DNA from: Dehalococcoidia bacterium
GTDB taxonomy: Bacteria; Chloroflexota; Dehalococcoidia; Dehalococcoidales; RBG-16-60-22
Direction of reading: 5' to 3'
Assembly (NCBI GenBank): GCA_030605045.1
Contig: JAUWBK010000062.1
Location: forward strand, 1 to 7,004
DNA length: 7,004 nt
Under the pieces are notes generated by a model, which made no database searches, had not been told where the DNA came from, and worked only from the letters and a program-made list of their open reading frames with translations. Positions 1 to 6,341 of this stretch are shown here, one piece after another; the first letter of the stretch is position 1; each line of letters starts with the position of its first letter. The position numbers and the translations under genes are program-made.

Positions 1-294
1 GTTTGTACTCAAGTTAGGACAACCACTCCGAAAAAGCCCAATTCAGCATTGCGCAAAATAGCCAGAGTGCGACTGACTAACGGGATGGAAGTAACCGCTT
101 ATATCCCTGGCGAGGGTCATGAGTTACAGGAACACTCGGTAGTTCTGATTCGCGGGGGACGGGTGAAGGATTTACCCGGCGTCCGCTACCATATTGTCCG
201 AGGCGCACTGGACGCCGGTGGCGTCGTTAACCGTCGTCAAGGTCGCAGTAAGTATGGCAGTAAGTTAGCCAGAGAAAAGGCGGAGACTGCTTAA
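1..294 (+). CDS. rpsL: 30S ribosomal protein S12, 5'-truncated
   Basis: S12 sits at the 30S decoding centre near the A site and influences tRNA selection accuracy. The reading frame is open from base 1 and gives 97 residues ending at TAA 292-294. By alignment with remembered E. coli S12 (124 aa), about 32 N-terminal residues lie upstream of the window, so the TTG at 49 is an internal leucine codon and not a start. The conserved TTTPKKPNSALRK loop is present (visible residues 7-19), as is GGRVKDLPGVRYH (52-64). The two lysines where classical streptomycin-resistance mutations fall (E. coli K43 and K88 counting Met, here residues 11 and 56) are both lysine, so the sequence is of the unmutated type. 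The aspartate after the second lysine, a known beta-methylthiolation site in E. coli, is also present. It is followed after 15 bases by rpsG. Confidence 0.97.
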   Translation, partial: VCTQVRTTTPKKPNSALRKIARVRLTNGMEVTAYIPGEGHELQEHSVVLIRGGRVKDLPGVRYHIVRGALDAGGVVNRRQGRSKYGSKLAREKAETA

Positions 295-309
295 ATACAG
301 GAACCTAAA

Positions 310-780
310 ATGCCAAGACGAGCTCAAGCGATAAAAAGAGAAATACCACCTGATGCCAAGTATCACAATATAACCGTGGCCAAGCTGGTGAATAAAGTAA
401 TGAAGCGTGGTAAAAAGAGGACCGCCGAGAGAATTGTCTATGGCGCCTTGAACTTACTGGAACAGCAAGCGTCAAAAGACCCGGTTACCGCTTTAGAACA
501 GGCGATAAAGAATGCTACGCCGATGCTTGAGGTCAAGCCCCGCCGGGTTGGCGGTGCTACCTATCAGGTACCAGTGGAAGTTCGGCCTGACCGTGGCCTC
601 TTCTTAGCTATAAACTGGCTACTGAAATCAACCGGAGCCAGGAAAGGTAAATCGATGGCGGAGAGACTGGCGGCAGAACTTTTTGATGCTTTGCGGGGAG
701 AAGGCACCACTATTAAAAAGCGTGAGGACACTCATAAAATGGCTGAGGCCAATCGGGCCTTTGCCCACTATCGATGGTGA
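310..780 (+). CDS. rpsG: 30S ribosomal protein S7
   Basis: S7 is a primary 16S rRNA-binding protein that nucleates assembly of the 30S head and contacts E-site tRNA and mRNA. The product is 156 residues, a usual bacterial length. It begins MPRRAQAIKREIPPDAKYHN and carries the beta-hairpin region VKPRRVGGATYQVPVEVRP at residues 75-93, then the GLFLAINWLL and MAERLAAEL helices, and ends REDTHKMAEANRAFAHYRW (138-156), all typical of the family. The ATG is preceded by AGGA at 299-302 with a 7-base gap, a modest ribosome binding site. Only 15 bases separate it from rpsL, which suggests co-transcription and coupling and leaves no room for the structured S7 operator known between rpsL and rpsG in E. 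coli. Confidence 0.98.
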   Translation: MPRRAQAIKREIPPDAKYHNITVAKLVNKVMKRGKKRTAERIVYGALNLLEQQASKDPVTALEQAIKNATPMLEVKPRRVGGATYQVPVEVRPDRGLFLAINWLLKSTGARKGKSMAERLAAELFDALRGEGTTIKKREDTHKMAEANRAFAHYRW

Positions 781-844
781 GAGGTTATCCATTATTAGCT
801 CCAATGTTACTCTAAAAAGTCCAATATCAGTAAAGGCTAGAACT

Positions 845-2932
845 ATGCCTAGAAGTTTTCCTTTAACCAAAATCCGAAATATAGGTATTATTGCCCACAT
901 TGACGCTGGTAAAACCACCGTCACGGAAAGGATACTTTATTATACCGGTCGTACCTATAAGATTGGTGAGGTGGATACCGGTACTGCCGTGATGGATTGG
1001 ATGGAGCAGGAGCGAGAACGTGGCATTACCATCACTGCCGCGGCGACCACCTGTTACTGGCAGGACCACCGCATCAATATTATTGATACCCCGGGACATG
1101 TTGATTTTACCGCTGAGGTAGAGCGTAGCCTGAGGGTACTGGATGGTGGGGTAGTGGTTTTTGATGGCGTGGCCGGAGTTGAGGCACAATCAGAAACGGT
1201 GTGGCGGCAGGCCAACCGATATCTTGTGCCCAGAATCTGCTTTATCAACAAGATGGATCGAGTCGGGGCTAATTTTCAGCGAACCTTATCTATGATTGAA
1301 CAGCGCTTAAAAGCCAAGCCCTTGCCAGTACAACTTCCTTTAGGTGTCAGCGAATCATACCAAGGAATTATTGATCTCGTGGAGAATAAGGCTTGGTACT
1401 TTGATGGGGAACCGGATTCAGAACCACAGGAGGTAGCGATTCCGGAGTCAGAACGAGCAATATGTGCTGAATTGCACCAGGCCCTAATTGAAAAATTGGC
1501 GGAGAATGATGACCGGATTTTGGAAGCTTACCTTGAGGGTAGTAAGATTACTCCCCCTGAGCTAAGACAAGCCCTGAGGCGGGTAACTTTAGCCAATAAG
1601 GGGGTACCCATCCTCTGCGGCAGTGCGCTGAGGAATAAAGGCCTCCAGCCGCTGCTTGATGCTATTGTCAGTTACCTGCCCTCCCCACTAAATATGCCAC
1701 CGGTACGAGCTACTGATACCCGGCTGGGAACCGAAGTTACCCGCCCTGCCGATGATGAAGTCCCCTTTTCGGCACTAGCCTTTAAAGTGGTTTCTGACCC
1801 ATTTGTCGGTAGACTAGTCTATCTAAGAGTCTATTCCGGCATCATGAAGGCAGGCGGGCAGGTATTCAATGCCACTCGAGGCAAGAAGGAGCGCATCGGA
1901 CGGTTACTACTCATGCACGCCAATCGTCGTGAGGAAGTAGACGAAGCTGACACCGGAACCATTGCCGCCACCTTAGGTCTTAAAAATACTGTTACTGGCG
2001 ACACCCTATGCGATGTCTCCCAACCGGTGCTCCTTGAATCGATACGCTTCCCTGAGCCGGTGCTCTCGATTTCCATCGAGCCAAAGACAAGAGCTGACCA
2101 AGACAAAATGGGGGAAGCCTTGCAGAAGCTGACTGAAGAAGACCCTACCTTTAAGGTAGTTTACAATGAGGAGACCGGACAAACGGTTATCTCCGGTATG
2201 GGTGAGCTCCACCTGGAGGTCATCGTCAACCGGTTAATCAGCGAATTTGGGGTGGGCGCCAAGGTAGGCAGACCGCGGGTTGCCTATAAGGAGACGATTA
2301 CGGTACCGGCGCAAGTGGAAGGAAAATTTGTGCGGCAAACCGGGGGGCATGGCCAATATGGTCATGTCTGGCTTGAGCTTGAACCGATGAAGCGGGGCAG
2401 CGGCTTTCAATTTGTCAATCACATTAAAGGTACCGCAATACCGAAGCAATATATCCCGGCCGTTGAGCTTGGCATTAAAGAGGCGATCGAAACCGGAGTG
2501 CTGGCCGGCTATCCCATAGTTGATATTAAAGCTACCCTTTATGATGGTAGTTATCACGAGGTTGACTCTTCAGAACTGGCCTTTAAGATGGCTGGTTCAA
2601 TGGCACTAAGAAAAGCTGTCATGAAGGCCAAACCCTCTCTTTTGGAGCCAATTATGAAGCTGGAAGTGGCGACACCAGAACAATTTCTTGGTGATATCAT
2701 TGGTGACCTCAATGCCAAGAGAGGACACATCGAGAATATCGAAGCTCAGGGTGAAATGTACATTATTCATTGCTTTATCCCCTTAGCGGAGACCTTTGGC
2801 TATGCCACCAGGCTCAGGTCACTTACCCAGGGTAGAGCGACACATTCTCTGGAATTCCATCAATATAAGAAACTACCCGCAGAATTGACCGAAGAAATTA
2901 CGGAACAAGCGGTGGGTAAAAGACATGGCTAA
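845..2932 (+). CDS. fusA: Translation elongation factor G
   Basis: EF-G is the cytoplasmic GTPase that drives tRNA-mRNA translocation and, with the recycling factor, ribosome splitting. The product is 695 residues, normal for bacterial EF-G (about 690-705). GTPase motifs in order: G1 AHIDAGKTT (17-25), switch I RGITITAAATT (59-69) with its threonine, G3 DTPGH (81-85), G4 NKMD (135-138) and G5 GSA (259-261). Domain III contains GMGELHLEVIVNRL (451-464). Domain IV contains GGHGQYGHVW (500-509) and the tip region GSYHEVDSSELAF (568-580) with its histidine. Domain V ends in FGYATRLRSLTQGRATHSLEF (651-671, conserved). The frame stays open upstream to an ATG at 683, but that would overlap rpsG and add 54 unrelated residues. 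The ATG at 845 gives the family start MPRSFPLTKIRNIGIIAHID and has AAAGG at 832-836. The 3' end overlaps rpsJ by 8 bases. No tuf follows. Confidence 0.98.
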   Translation: MPRSFPLTKIRNIGIIAHIDAGKTTVTERILYYTGRTYKIGEVDTGTAVMDWMEQERERGITITAAATTCYWQDHRINIIDTPGHVDFTAEVERSLRVLDGGVVVFDGVAGVEAQSETVWRQANRYLVPRICFINKMDRVGANFQRTLSMIEQRLKAKPLPVQLPLGVSESYQGIIDLVENKAWYFDGEPDSEPQEVAIPESERAICAELHQALIEKLAENDDRILEAYLEGSKITPPELRQALRRVTLANKGVPILCGSALRNKGLQPLLDAIVSYLPSPLNMPPVRATDTRLGTEVTRPADDEVPFSALAFKVVSDPFVGRLVYLRVYSGIMKAGGQVFNATRGKKERIGRLLLMHANRREEVDEADTGTIAATLGLKNTVTGDTLCDVSQPVLLESIRFPEPVLSISIEPKTRADQDKMGEALQKLTEEDPTFKVVYNEETGQTVISGMGELHLEVIVNRLISEFGVGAKVGRPRVAYKETITVPAQVEGKFVRQTGGHGQYGHVWLELEPMKRGSGFQFVNHIKGTAIPKQYIPAVELGIKEAIETGVLAGYPIVDIKATLYDGSYHEVDSSELAFKMAGSMALRKAVMKAKPSLLEPIMKLEVATPEQFLGDIIGDLNAKRGHIENIEAQGEMYIIHCFIPLAETFGYATRLRSLTQGRATHSLEFHQYKKLPAELTEEITEQAVGKRHG
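2911..2927 (+). promoter_or_regulatory. rpsJ ribosome binding site and start, inside the end of fusA
   Basis: The rpsJ ATG (2925-2927) lies within the last codons of fusA, whose TAA is at 2930-2932. The only purine-rich match upstream is GGTGG at 2911-2915, with a 9-base gap to the ATG. This weak site, together with the 8-base overlap, makes translational coupling with fusA the likely way S10 synthesis begins. That coupling is inferred from the layout and has not been demonstrated. Confidence 0.55.
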
Positions 2933-3233
2933 ACAGAAGATTCGTATCAAGCTAAGGGGTTTTGACCATAAGATAGTTGACCAATCGGCCGGACAGATTG
3001 TCGAGGCAGTGGAGCGTACCGGAGCGGTTATAGTTGGGCCAGTACCGCTGCCCACCCATATCCAAAAGTTCAGTGTTATCCGCTCCCCATTTATCGATAA
3101 AGACTCACAGGAGCAGTTTGAGATTCGAACCCATAAGCGTATCATTGATATTATCGAGACGACTTCGAAAACGATAGACGCCTTAACCAAACTAAATTTA
3201 CCTTCAGGGGTGGAAATAGATATTAAGTTGTAA
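2925..3233 (+). CDS. rpsJ: 30S ribosomal protein S10
   Basis: S10 is a 30S head protein with a long loop reaching into the subunit; in E. coli it also acts as NusE in antitermination. The product is 102 residues (E. coli 103). Family blocks visible are IRIKLRGFDHKIVDQSA (6-22), GPVPLPT (38-44), RSPFIDKDSQEQFEIRTHKR (53-72) and the C-terminal KTIDALTKLNLPSGVEIDIKL (82-102). Positions 56-57 are Phe-Ile where E. coli has His-Val; this loop tip lies near the tetracycline/tigecycline site and changes at 57 are known to alter susceptibility, but here the residues may simply be lineage-specific. The gene starts inside fusA (8-base overlap) and is followed by a 29-base spacer before rplC. There is no room for the long S10 leader that L4 uses for feedback in E. 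coli. Confidence 0.98.
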   Translation: MAKQKIRIKLRGFDHKIVDQSAGQIVEAVERTGAVIVGPVPLPTHIQKFSVIRSPFIDKDSQEQFEIRTHKRIIDIIETTSKTIDALTKLNLPSGVEIDIKL

Positions 3234-3262
3234 GAACAAACTACCTTCAGAGAGCTAAAGAT

Positions 3263-3886
3263 ATGACTCAAGAGATTATTGGCAAAAAACTGGGTATGTC
3301 CCAAGTATTCGAAGACGATGGCAAAGTGGCGGCGGTAACCGCCATCGAGGCTGGGCCATGCACGGTAACTCAAGTGAAAACCGTAGATAAAGATGGCTAC
3401 AATGCCGTTCAGCTTGGCTTTGGTGAAACCAAGCGACTTAAGTCCTCCCAGCGAGGGCATCTCAAGGAAGCAGGACAATTTAAGCATCTTCGAGAATTCA
3501 GATTAGATGATACTAAAGAAGTTGAGGTGGGGCAAAAGATTGATGTTGGCCTGTTTAAGGCCGGTGACTTAATTGATATTACCGGAGTGTCAAAAGGGAA
3601 GGGCTTTGCCGGGGTGGTCAAACGCTACCACTTTGCCGGCGGACCCAAAACGCACGGGCAATCTGACCGACACCGTGCCCCAGGCTCTATCGGCGCCGGC
3701 ACTTCTCCCGGCAGAGTACTCAAAGGATCGCGTATGGCCGGACACATGGGTAACCAACAAGTGACGGCGCGTAATCTGGAGGTATTTGAAGCTGACCCAG
3801 CCCGTAACCTGTTGCTGGTTAAAGGAGCGGTACCAGGAGGTAAGAACGGTTTAGTACTAATAAAGAAATCAGGCAGGGGGAAGTAA
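3263..3886 (+). CDS. rplC: 50S ribosomal protein L3
   Basis: L3 is an early-assembly 23S rRNA-binding protein whose central extension reaches toward the peptidyl-transferase centre. The product is 207 residues (E. coli 209). It starts MTQEIIGKKLGMSQVFEDDG and contains SKGKGFAGVVKRYHF (110-124), HGQSDRHRAPGSIGAGTSPGR within 131-151, KGSRMAGHMGNQQVT (154-168) and RNLLLVKGAVPGGKNG (181-196). The E. coli segment GQNQTPG, which holds the glutamine methylated by PrmB, reads GAGTSPG (144-150) here, so no target glutamine exists. The ATG at 3263 has only a weak AGAGAG (3249-3254) upstream, 8 bases away. The stop at 3884-3886 is 4 bases before the rplD GTG, implying coupled translation. Confidence 0.97.
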   Translation: MTQEIIGKKLGMSQVFEDDGKVAAVTAIEAGPCTVTQVKTVDKDGYNAVQLGFGETKRLKSSQRGHLKEAGQFKHLREFRLDDTKEVEVGQKIDVGLFKAGDLIDITGVSKGKGFAGVVKRYHFAGGPKTHGQSDRHRAPGSIGAGTSPGRVLKGSRMAGHMGNQQVTARNLEVFEADPARNLLLVKGAVPGGKNGLVLIKKSGRGK

Positions 3887-3890
3887 GGAA

Positions 3891-4544
3891 GTGCGCGTCC
3901 CAGTCTACAGCCTTACCGGAGAAGTAGTTGAGCATATTGAAATAAGTGACCAAGTTTTTGCCGTGCCGTTTAACGAGGCAGTCGTGCACCAAGCAATGGT
4001 CAGGCAGCGGGCCAATGCTCGCCAGGGAACAGCTTCAACTAAAACCAGGAGTGAAGTTTCTGGCAGTAGTCGAAAATTATTTCGGCAGAAAGGCACTGGC
4101 TATGCTCGGGCGGGCAGTCGGCGGTCACCACTGCGTCGTGGAGGGGGCATTACTTTTGGTCCCAAACCAAGGGACTATCGGCAAGCCATGCCAAAAAAGA
4201 TGCGCCAATTAGCCTTAAGGTGCGCCCTCTCGGCAAAGGCTAGAGATGAAGAGTTAAAGGTTATCGCCGAACTGAAATTGGAACCAAAGACGAAGCAGAT
4301 GGCACAGATTTTGGCCGACCTCGGGGTGGCTTCCTCAGCTCTCGTTATTACCCCTGAGCCAGAGGAAAACGTTATTAAATCAGCTCGTAATCTAAAAGAA
4401 ATTAAAACAATGCCAGCGAATCTACTCAATGTCCTTGACATCCTCTCCCATAAGATGCTATTGATGACAGTATCAGCAGTGCGCAAAGCAGAACAGATAT
4501 GGGGGGAGAGATTAGCTCAAGAGGTGAAGCATGCACCTGTATGA
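3891..4544 (+). CDS. rplD: 50S ribosomal protein L4
   Basis: L4 binds 23S rRNA and its extended loop forms part of the exit-tunnel constriction. In E. coli it also represses its own operon. The product is 217 residues, slightly above the usual 200-210. Visible are the N-terminal PVYSLTGEVVEHIEI (4-18), the tunnel-loop region KLFRQKGTGYARAGSRRSP (62-80), RRGGGITFGPKPRDY (82-96), KKMRQLALRCALSAKA (102-117) and the C-terminal NLLNVLDILSHKMLLMTVSAV (178-198, conserved). The start is GTG, preceded by a G-rich AGGGGG at 3875-3880 and AAGGAA at 3885-3890; no other in-frame start fits the family N-terminus. The C-terminus runs about a dozen residues beyond E. coli L4, ending EVKHAPV, and its last codons overlap rplW by 14 bases. 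Confidence 0.97.
   Translation: MRVPVYSLTGEVVEHIEISDQVFAVPFNEAVVHQAMVRQRANARQGTASTKTRSEVSGSSRKLFRQKGTGYARAGSRRSPLRRGGGITFGPKPRDYRQAMPKKMRQLALRCALSAKARDEELKVIAELKLEPKTKQMAQILADLGVASSALVITPEPEENVIKSARNLKEIKTMPANLLNVLDILSHKMLLMTVSAVRKAEQIWGERLAQEVKHAPV
4521..4533 (+). promoter_or_regulatory. rplW ribosome binding site inside rplD
   Basis: GAGGTGA at 4521-4527 is a good Shine-Dalgarno match lying in the last codons of rplD. The GAGG core (4521-4524) stands 6 bases before the rplW ATG at 4531. It supports starting rplW at 4531, 14 bases before the end of rplD; the nearby ATG at 4541 is in another frame. Confidence 0.7.
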
Positions 4545-4815
4545 GGTATTGCGCCGCCCATTAATAACCGAGAAAAATACCGTGCTGCAAGCGCAAAATA
4601 AATTCGCTTTTGAGGTAGCCAGAGAAGCGAACAAGCCTCAGATTAAACAAGCGGTGGAAAAAGCGTTTAAGGTTAAGGTTACCGGAGTTAATGTGATCAA
4701 TGTATCTGGCAAAACAAGAAGAGTCGGCCGACGACTGGTACAAACCCCGCCCTGGAAAAAGGCGGTGGTCACCCTCCAGCCTGGGGACAAAATAGAAATC
4801 TTTGAAGGTGTTTAG
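4531..4815 (+). CDS. rplW: 50S ribosomal protein L23
   Basis: L23 lies at the polypeptide exit of the 50S subunit and is the docking site for trigger factor and the signal recognition particle. The product is 94 residues, within the usual 90-100. Family features are YEVLRRPLITEK (4-15), the alternating helix NKPQIKQAVEKAFKVKV (34-50), the VNVINVSGKTRRVGRR segment (53-68) and the ending PPWKKAVVTLQPGDKIEIFEG (74-93, conserved). Glu14 of ITEK corresponds to E. coli Glu18, which contacts trigger factor, so chaperone docking is probably conserved. Translation starts within rplD (14-base overlap, +1 frame relative to it), and a 22-base spacer with a strong ribosome binding site leads to rplB. Confidence 0.97.
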   Translation: MHLYEVLRRPLITEKNTVLQAQNKFAFEVAREANKPQIKQAVEKAFKVKVTGVNVINVSGKTRRVGRRLVQTPPWKKAVVTLQPGDKIEIFEGV

Positions 4816-4823
4816 ACTTGATG

Positions 4824-4840
4824 AAGGGGGAAACTGAGTG
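4824..4840 (+). promoter_or_regulatory. rplB ribosome binding site with GTG start
   Basis: AAGGGGG at 4824-4830 stands 7 bases before the GTG at 4838. The codon just before that GTG (4835-4837) is an in-frame TGA, so translation cannot begin any earlier. The GTG also gives the expected L2 N-terminus MALKIYRPTSPGRR. An ATG at 4821 is out of frame. The start is therefore well fixed. Confidence 0.85.
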
Positions 4841-5665
4841 GCACTAAAGATATATCGTCCAACCTCACCCGGCCGGCGGGGGATGAGCGGCTCTACGTTT
4901 GAAGAAATAACTAAAGATAAGCCGGAGAAATCACTGCTCATCCCGCTAAAGAAGCGAGGCGGACGGAGCAACCAAGGGAAAATAACGGTTCGCCACCGAG
5001 GGGGTGGTGTGAAGCGAAGGCTCCGCATCATTGACTTCAAGCGAGATAAGGTGGGTGTTCCGGGCAAAGTGGCAGCGATTGAATATGACCCCAACCGCTC
5101 GGCACGCATTGCTCTCATTTACTATGTCGACGGAGAAAAACGATATATCCTTGCCCCGGTAGGACTTAATGTCGGGGATACTATCATGTCAGGCAGTGAT
5201 GCTGAAATAAAGCCGGGAAATGCGCTACCCTTGAAACTAATCCCGAGTGGCACGCTAATCCATAACATTGAGTTGGAGAAAGGAAAAGGCGGGCAATTGG
5301 TGCGGAGTGCCGGGACAGCGGCACAACTAATGGTAAAAGAAGATGAATACGCCTTAGTTCGATTAGCCTCTGGGGAGATGCGGCGTATTCGTGGCGATTG
5401 TCTGGCCACTATTGGACAGGTGGGAAATGTTGACCACCAAAGCATTAAGCTGGGTAAGGCAGGGCGCAAACGATTACTAGGCTGGCGTCCCACGGTGAGG
5501 GGTTCAGCGATGAACCCGCGTGACCATCCCCATGGTGGTGGCGAAGGCAGAAGCCCGATAGGATTACCTGGGCCGAAAACGCCCTGGGGCAAACCAGCGC
5601 TGGGGTATCGAACCCGCAAGTCGAAAGCTTCAGATAAATTTATTGTTAAGCGTCGGAGGAAGTAG
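4838..5665 (+). CDS. rplB: 50S ribosomal protein L2
   Basis: L2 is one of the most conserved 50S proteins; it binds 23S rRNA, supports subunit association and lies close to the peptidyl-transferase centre. The product is 275 residues (E. coli 273). Landmarks are YRPTSPGRRG (6-15), GGRSNQGKITVRHRGGGVKRR (41-61, conserved), DFKRDK (66-71), AIEYDPNRSARIALI (80-94), GEKRYILAP (99-107), GGQLVRSAGTAAQL (151-164), RPTVRGSAMNP (217-227), DHPHGGGEGR (229-238) and the basic tail DKFIVKRRRK (266-275). The first histidine of DHPHGGG, long implicated in L2 function, is present. The start is GTG, fixed by the TGA directly before it. A 17-base spacer with a good ribosome binding site follows before rpsS. 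Confidence 0.98.
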   Translation: MALKIYRPTSPGRRGMSGSTFEEITKDKPEKSLLIPLKKRGGRSNQGKITVRHRGGGVKRRLRIIDFKRDKVGVPGKVAAIEYDPNRSARIALIYYVDGEKRYILAPVGLNVGDTIMSGSDAEIKPGNALPLKLIPSGTLIHNIELEKGKGGQLVRSAGTAAQLMVKEDEYALVRLASGEMRRIRGDCLATIGQVGNVDHQSIKLGKAGRKRLLGWRPTVRGSAMNPRDHPHGGGEGRSPIGLPGPKTPWGKPALGYRTRKSKASDKFIVKRRRK

Positions 5666-5672
5666 GCAAATA

Positions 5673-5685
5673 GAGGTGAGCAATG
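5673..5685 (+). promoter_or_regulatory. rpsS ribosome binding site
   Basis: GAGGTGA at 5673-5679 lies in the 17-base gap after rplB, with its GAGG core 6 bases before the ATG at 5683. It is one of the two clearest Shine-Dalgarno matches in the window placed in a spacer, and it supports the annotated rpsS start. Confidence 0.75.
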
Positions 5686-5973
5686 TCAAGGTCAATTAAG
5701 AAAGGACCATTCATTGAGGCCAAACTGCTTAAAAAAGTGGAGGCAGTTATCAGTTCTGGTCAGAAGGCGGTAATCAAAACCTGGTCACGCTCATCCACCA
5801 TCCTGCCCCAGATGGTAGGCCTGACCATTGGGGTGCATGATGGTAGACGACATGTGCCAATCTTTATCACCGAAAATATGGTGGGGCACAAATTAGGTGA
5901 GTTTGCTTTAACCCGAACCTTCAGAGGGCACGTCGCCAAGTCAGAAAGGGCTACTCAGGTAAGGAAAAGGTAG
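5683..5973 (+). CDS. rpsS: 30S ribosomal protein S19
   Basis: S19 binds 16S rRNA in the 30S head as a partner of S13 and contributes to contacts near the A-site tRNA and the inter-subunit bridges. The product is 96 residues (usual 92-96). It shows SRSIKKGPFIEAKLLKKV (2-19), IKTWSRSSTILPQMVGLTIGV (31-51, conserved), VHDGRRHVPIFITENMVGHK (51-70), LGEFALTRTFRGH (71-83) and a basic C-terminal tail ending ATQVRKR. It is flanked by rplB (17 bases upstream) and rplV (20 bases downstream), the invariant order of S10 operons. Confidence 0.98.
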   Translation: MSRSIKKGPFIEAKLLKKVEAVISSGQKAVIKTWSRSSTILPQMVGLTIGVHDGRRHVPIFITENMVGHKLGEFALTRTFRGHVAKSERATQVRKR

Positions 5974-5993
5974 TTGCTTATTGCAGGTAAGGT

Positions 5994-6341
5994 ATGAATA
6001 TAGAAGTAAGAGCCGTAGCTAAGGATACCGGTATATCAGCCAGCAAGGTGCGTCCGCTGATTGATATGGTGCGGGGTAGGAAAGTGGACGAAGCATTGAC
6101 GCTACTCAGGTTTGCCCCATCACCGAATGCTCGGGTTGTCGCCAAGGTGGTGAAGTCAGCGGCGGCTAATGCGGAGAATAATCTTCAGATGTCACCTTCG
6201 GATTTAAAGATTGTCACTATTTTTGCTAATGAGGCGCCAATCCTGAAGCGGTATCGCCCTCGGGCTCGCGGGCGAGTCAGTCCCATTCATAAAGGCTCCA
6301 GCCATATTACCGTTGTTGTTGCCGGTGAGGAGGAGGAGTAA
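5994..6341 (+). CDS. rplV: 50S ribosomal protein L22
   Basis: L22 binds several 23S rRNA domains, and its long beta-hairpin lines the exit tunnel beside L4; hairpin changes can give macrolide resistance. The product is 115 residues (E. coli 110). The globular part shows ISASKVRPLIDMVRGRKVDEA (14-34, conserved), NARVVAKVVKSAAANAENN (45-63) and the hairpin region FANEAPILKRYRPRARGR (77-94) with SPIHKGSSHITVVV (96-109). The hairpin looks intact, without the insertions or deletions known from resistant strains. The tail ends GEEEE, encoded by four GAG codons that also serve as the rpsC ribosome binding site. The ATG at 5994 has a modest CAGG/AAGG-type match just upstream. The TAA at 6339-6341 directly abuts the rpsC start, in the same frame. 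Confidence 0.97.
   Translation: MNIEVRAVAKDTGISASKVRPLIDMVRGRKVDEALTLLRFAPSPNARVVAKVVKSAAANAENNLQMSPSDLKIVTIFANEAPILKRYRPRARGRVSPIHKGSSHITVVVAGEEEE

Noticed and set aside
49..294. S12 read as a complete 81-residue protein starting at TTG 49
   Set aside because: The codons before 49 encode conserved S12 sequence (VCTQVRTTTPKKPNSA), so the gene is truncated by the window edge and TTG 49 is an internal leucine.
683..844. Open frame extending fusA 54 codons upstream, into rpsG
   Set aside because: The extension overlaps S7 out of frame, resembles no EF-G N-terminus, and the ATG at 845 gives the canonical MPRSFPL start with a plausible ribosome binding site.
3234..3262. Possible terminator or regulatory hairpin between rpsJ and rplC
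   Set aside because: The 29 bases show no inverted repeat or T-run, so nothing beyond a weak ribosome binding site can be supported.
2873..3487. Minus-strand open frame of 204 residues opposite rpsJ/rplC
   Set aside because: It lies antisense to two unmistakable ribosomal genes, resembles no known family and spans their junction; it is a shadow frame.
4561..5118. Minus-strand open frame of 185 residues opposite rplW/rplB
   Set aside because: It is antisense to conserved L23 and L2, with a serine/arginine/proline-rich translation typical of complementary-frame noise.
5122..5619. Minus-strand open frame of 165 residues opposite rplB
   Set aside because: It is entirely inside L2 on the other strand, proline/serine-rich, with no domain or promoter context.
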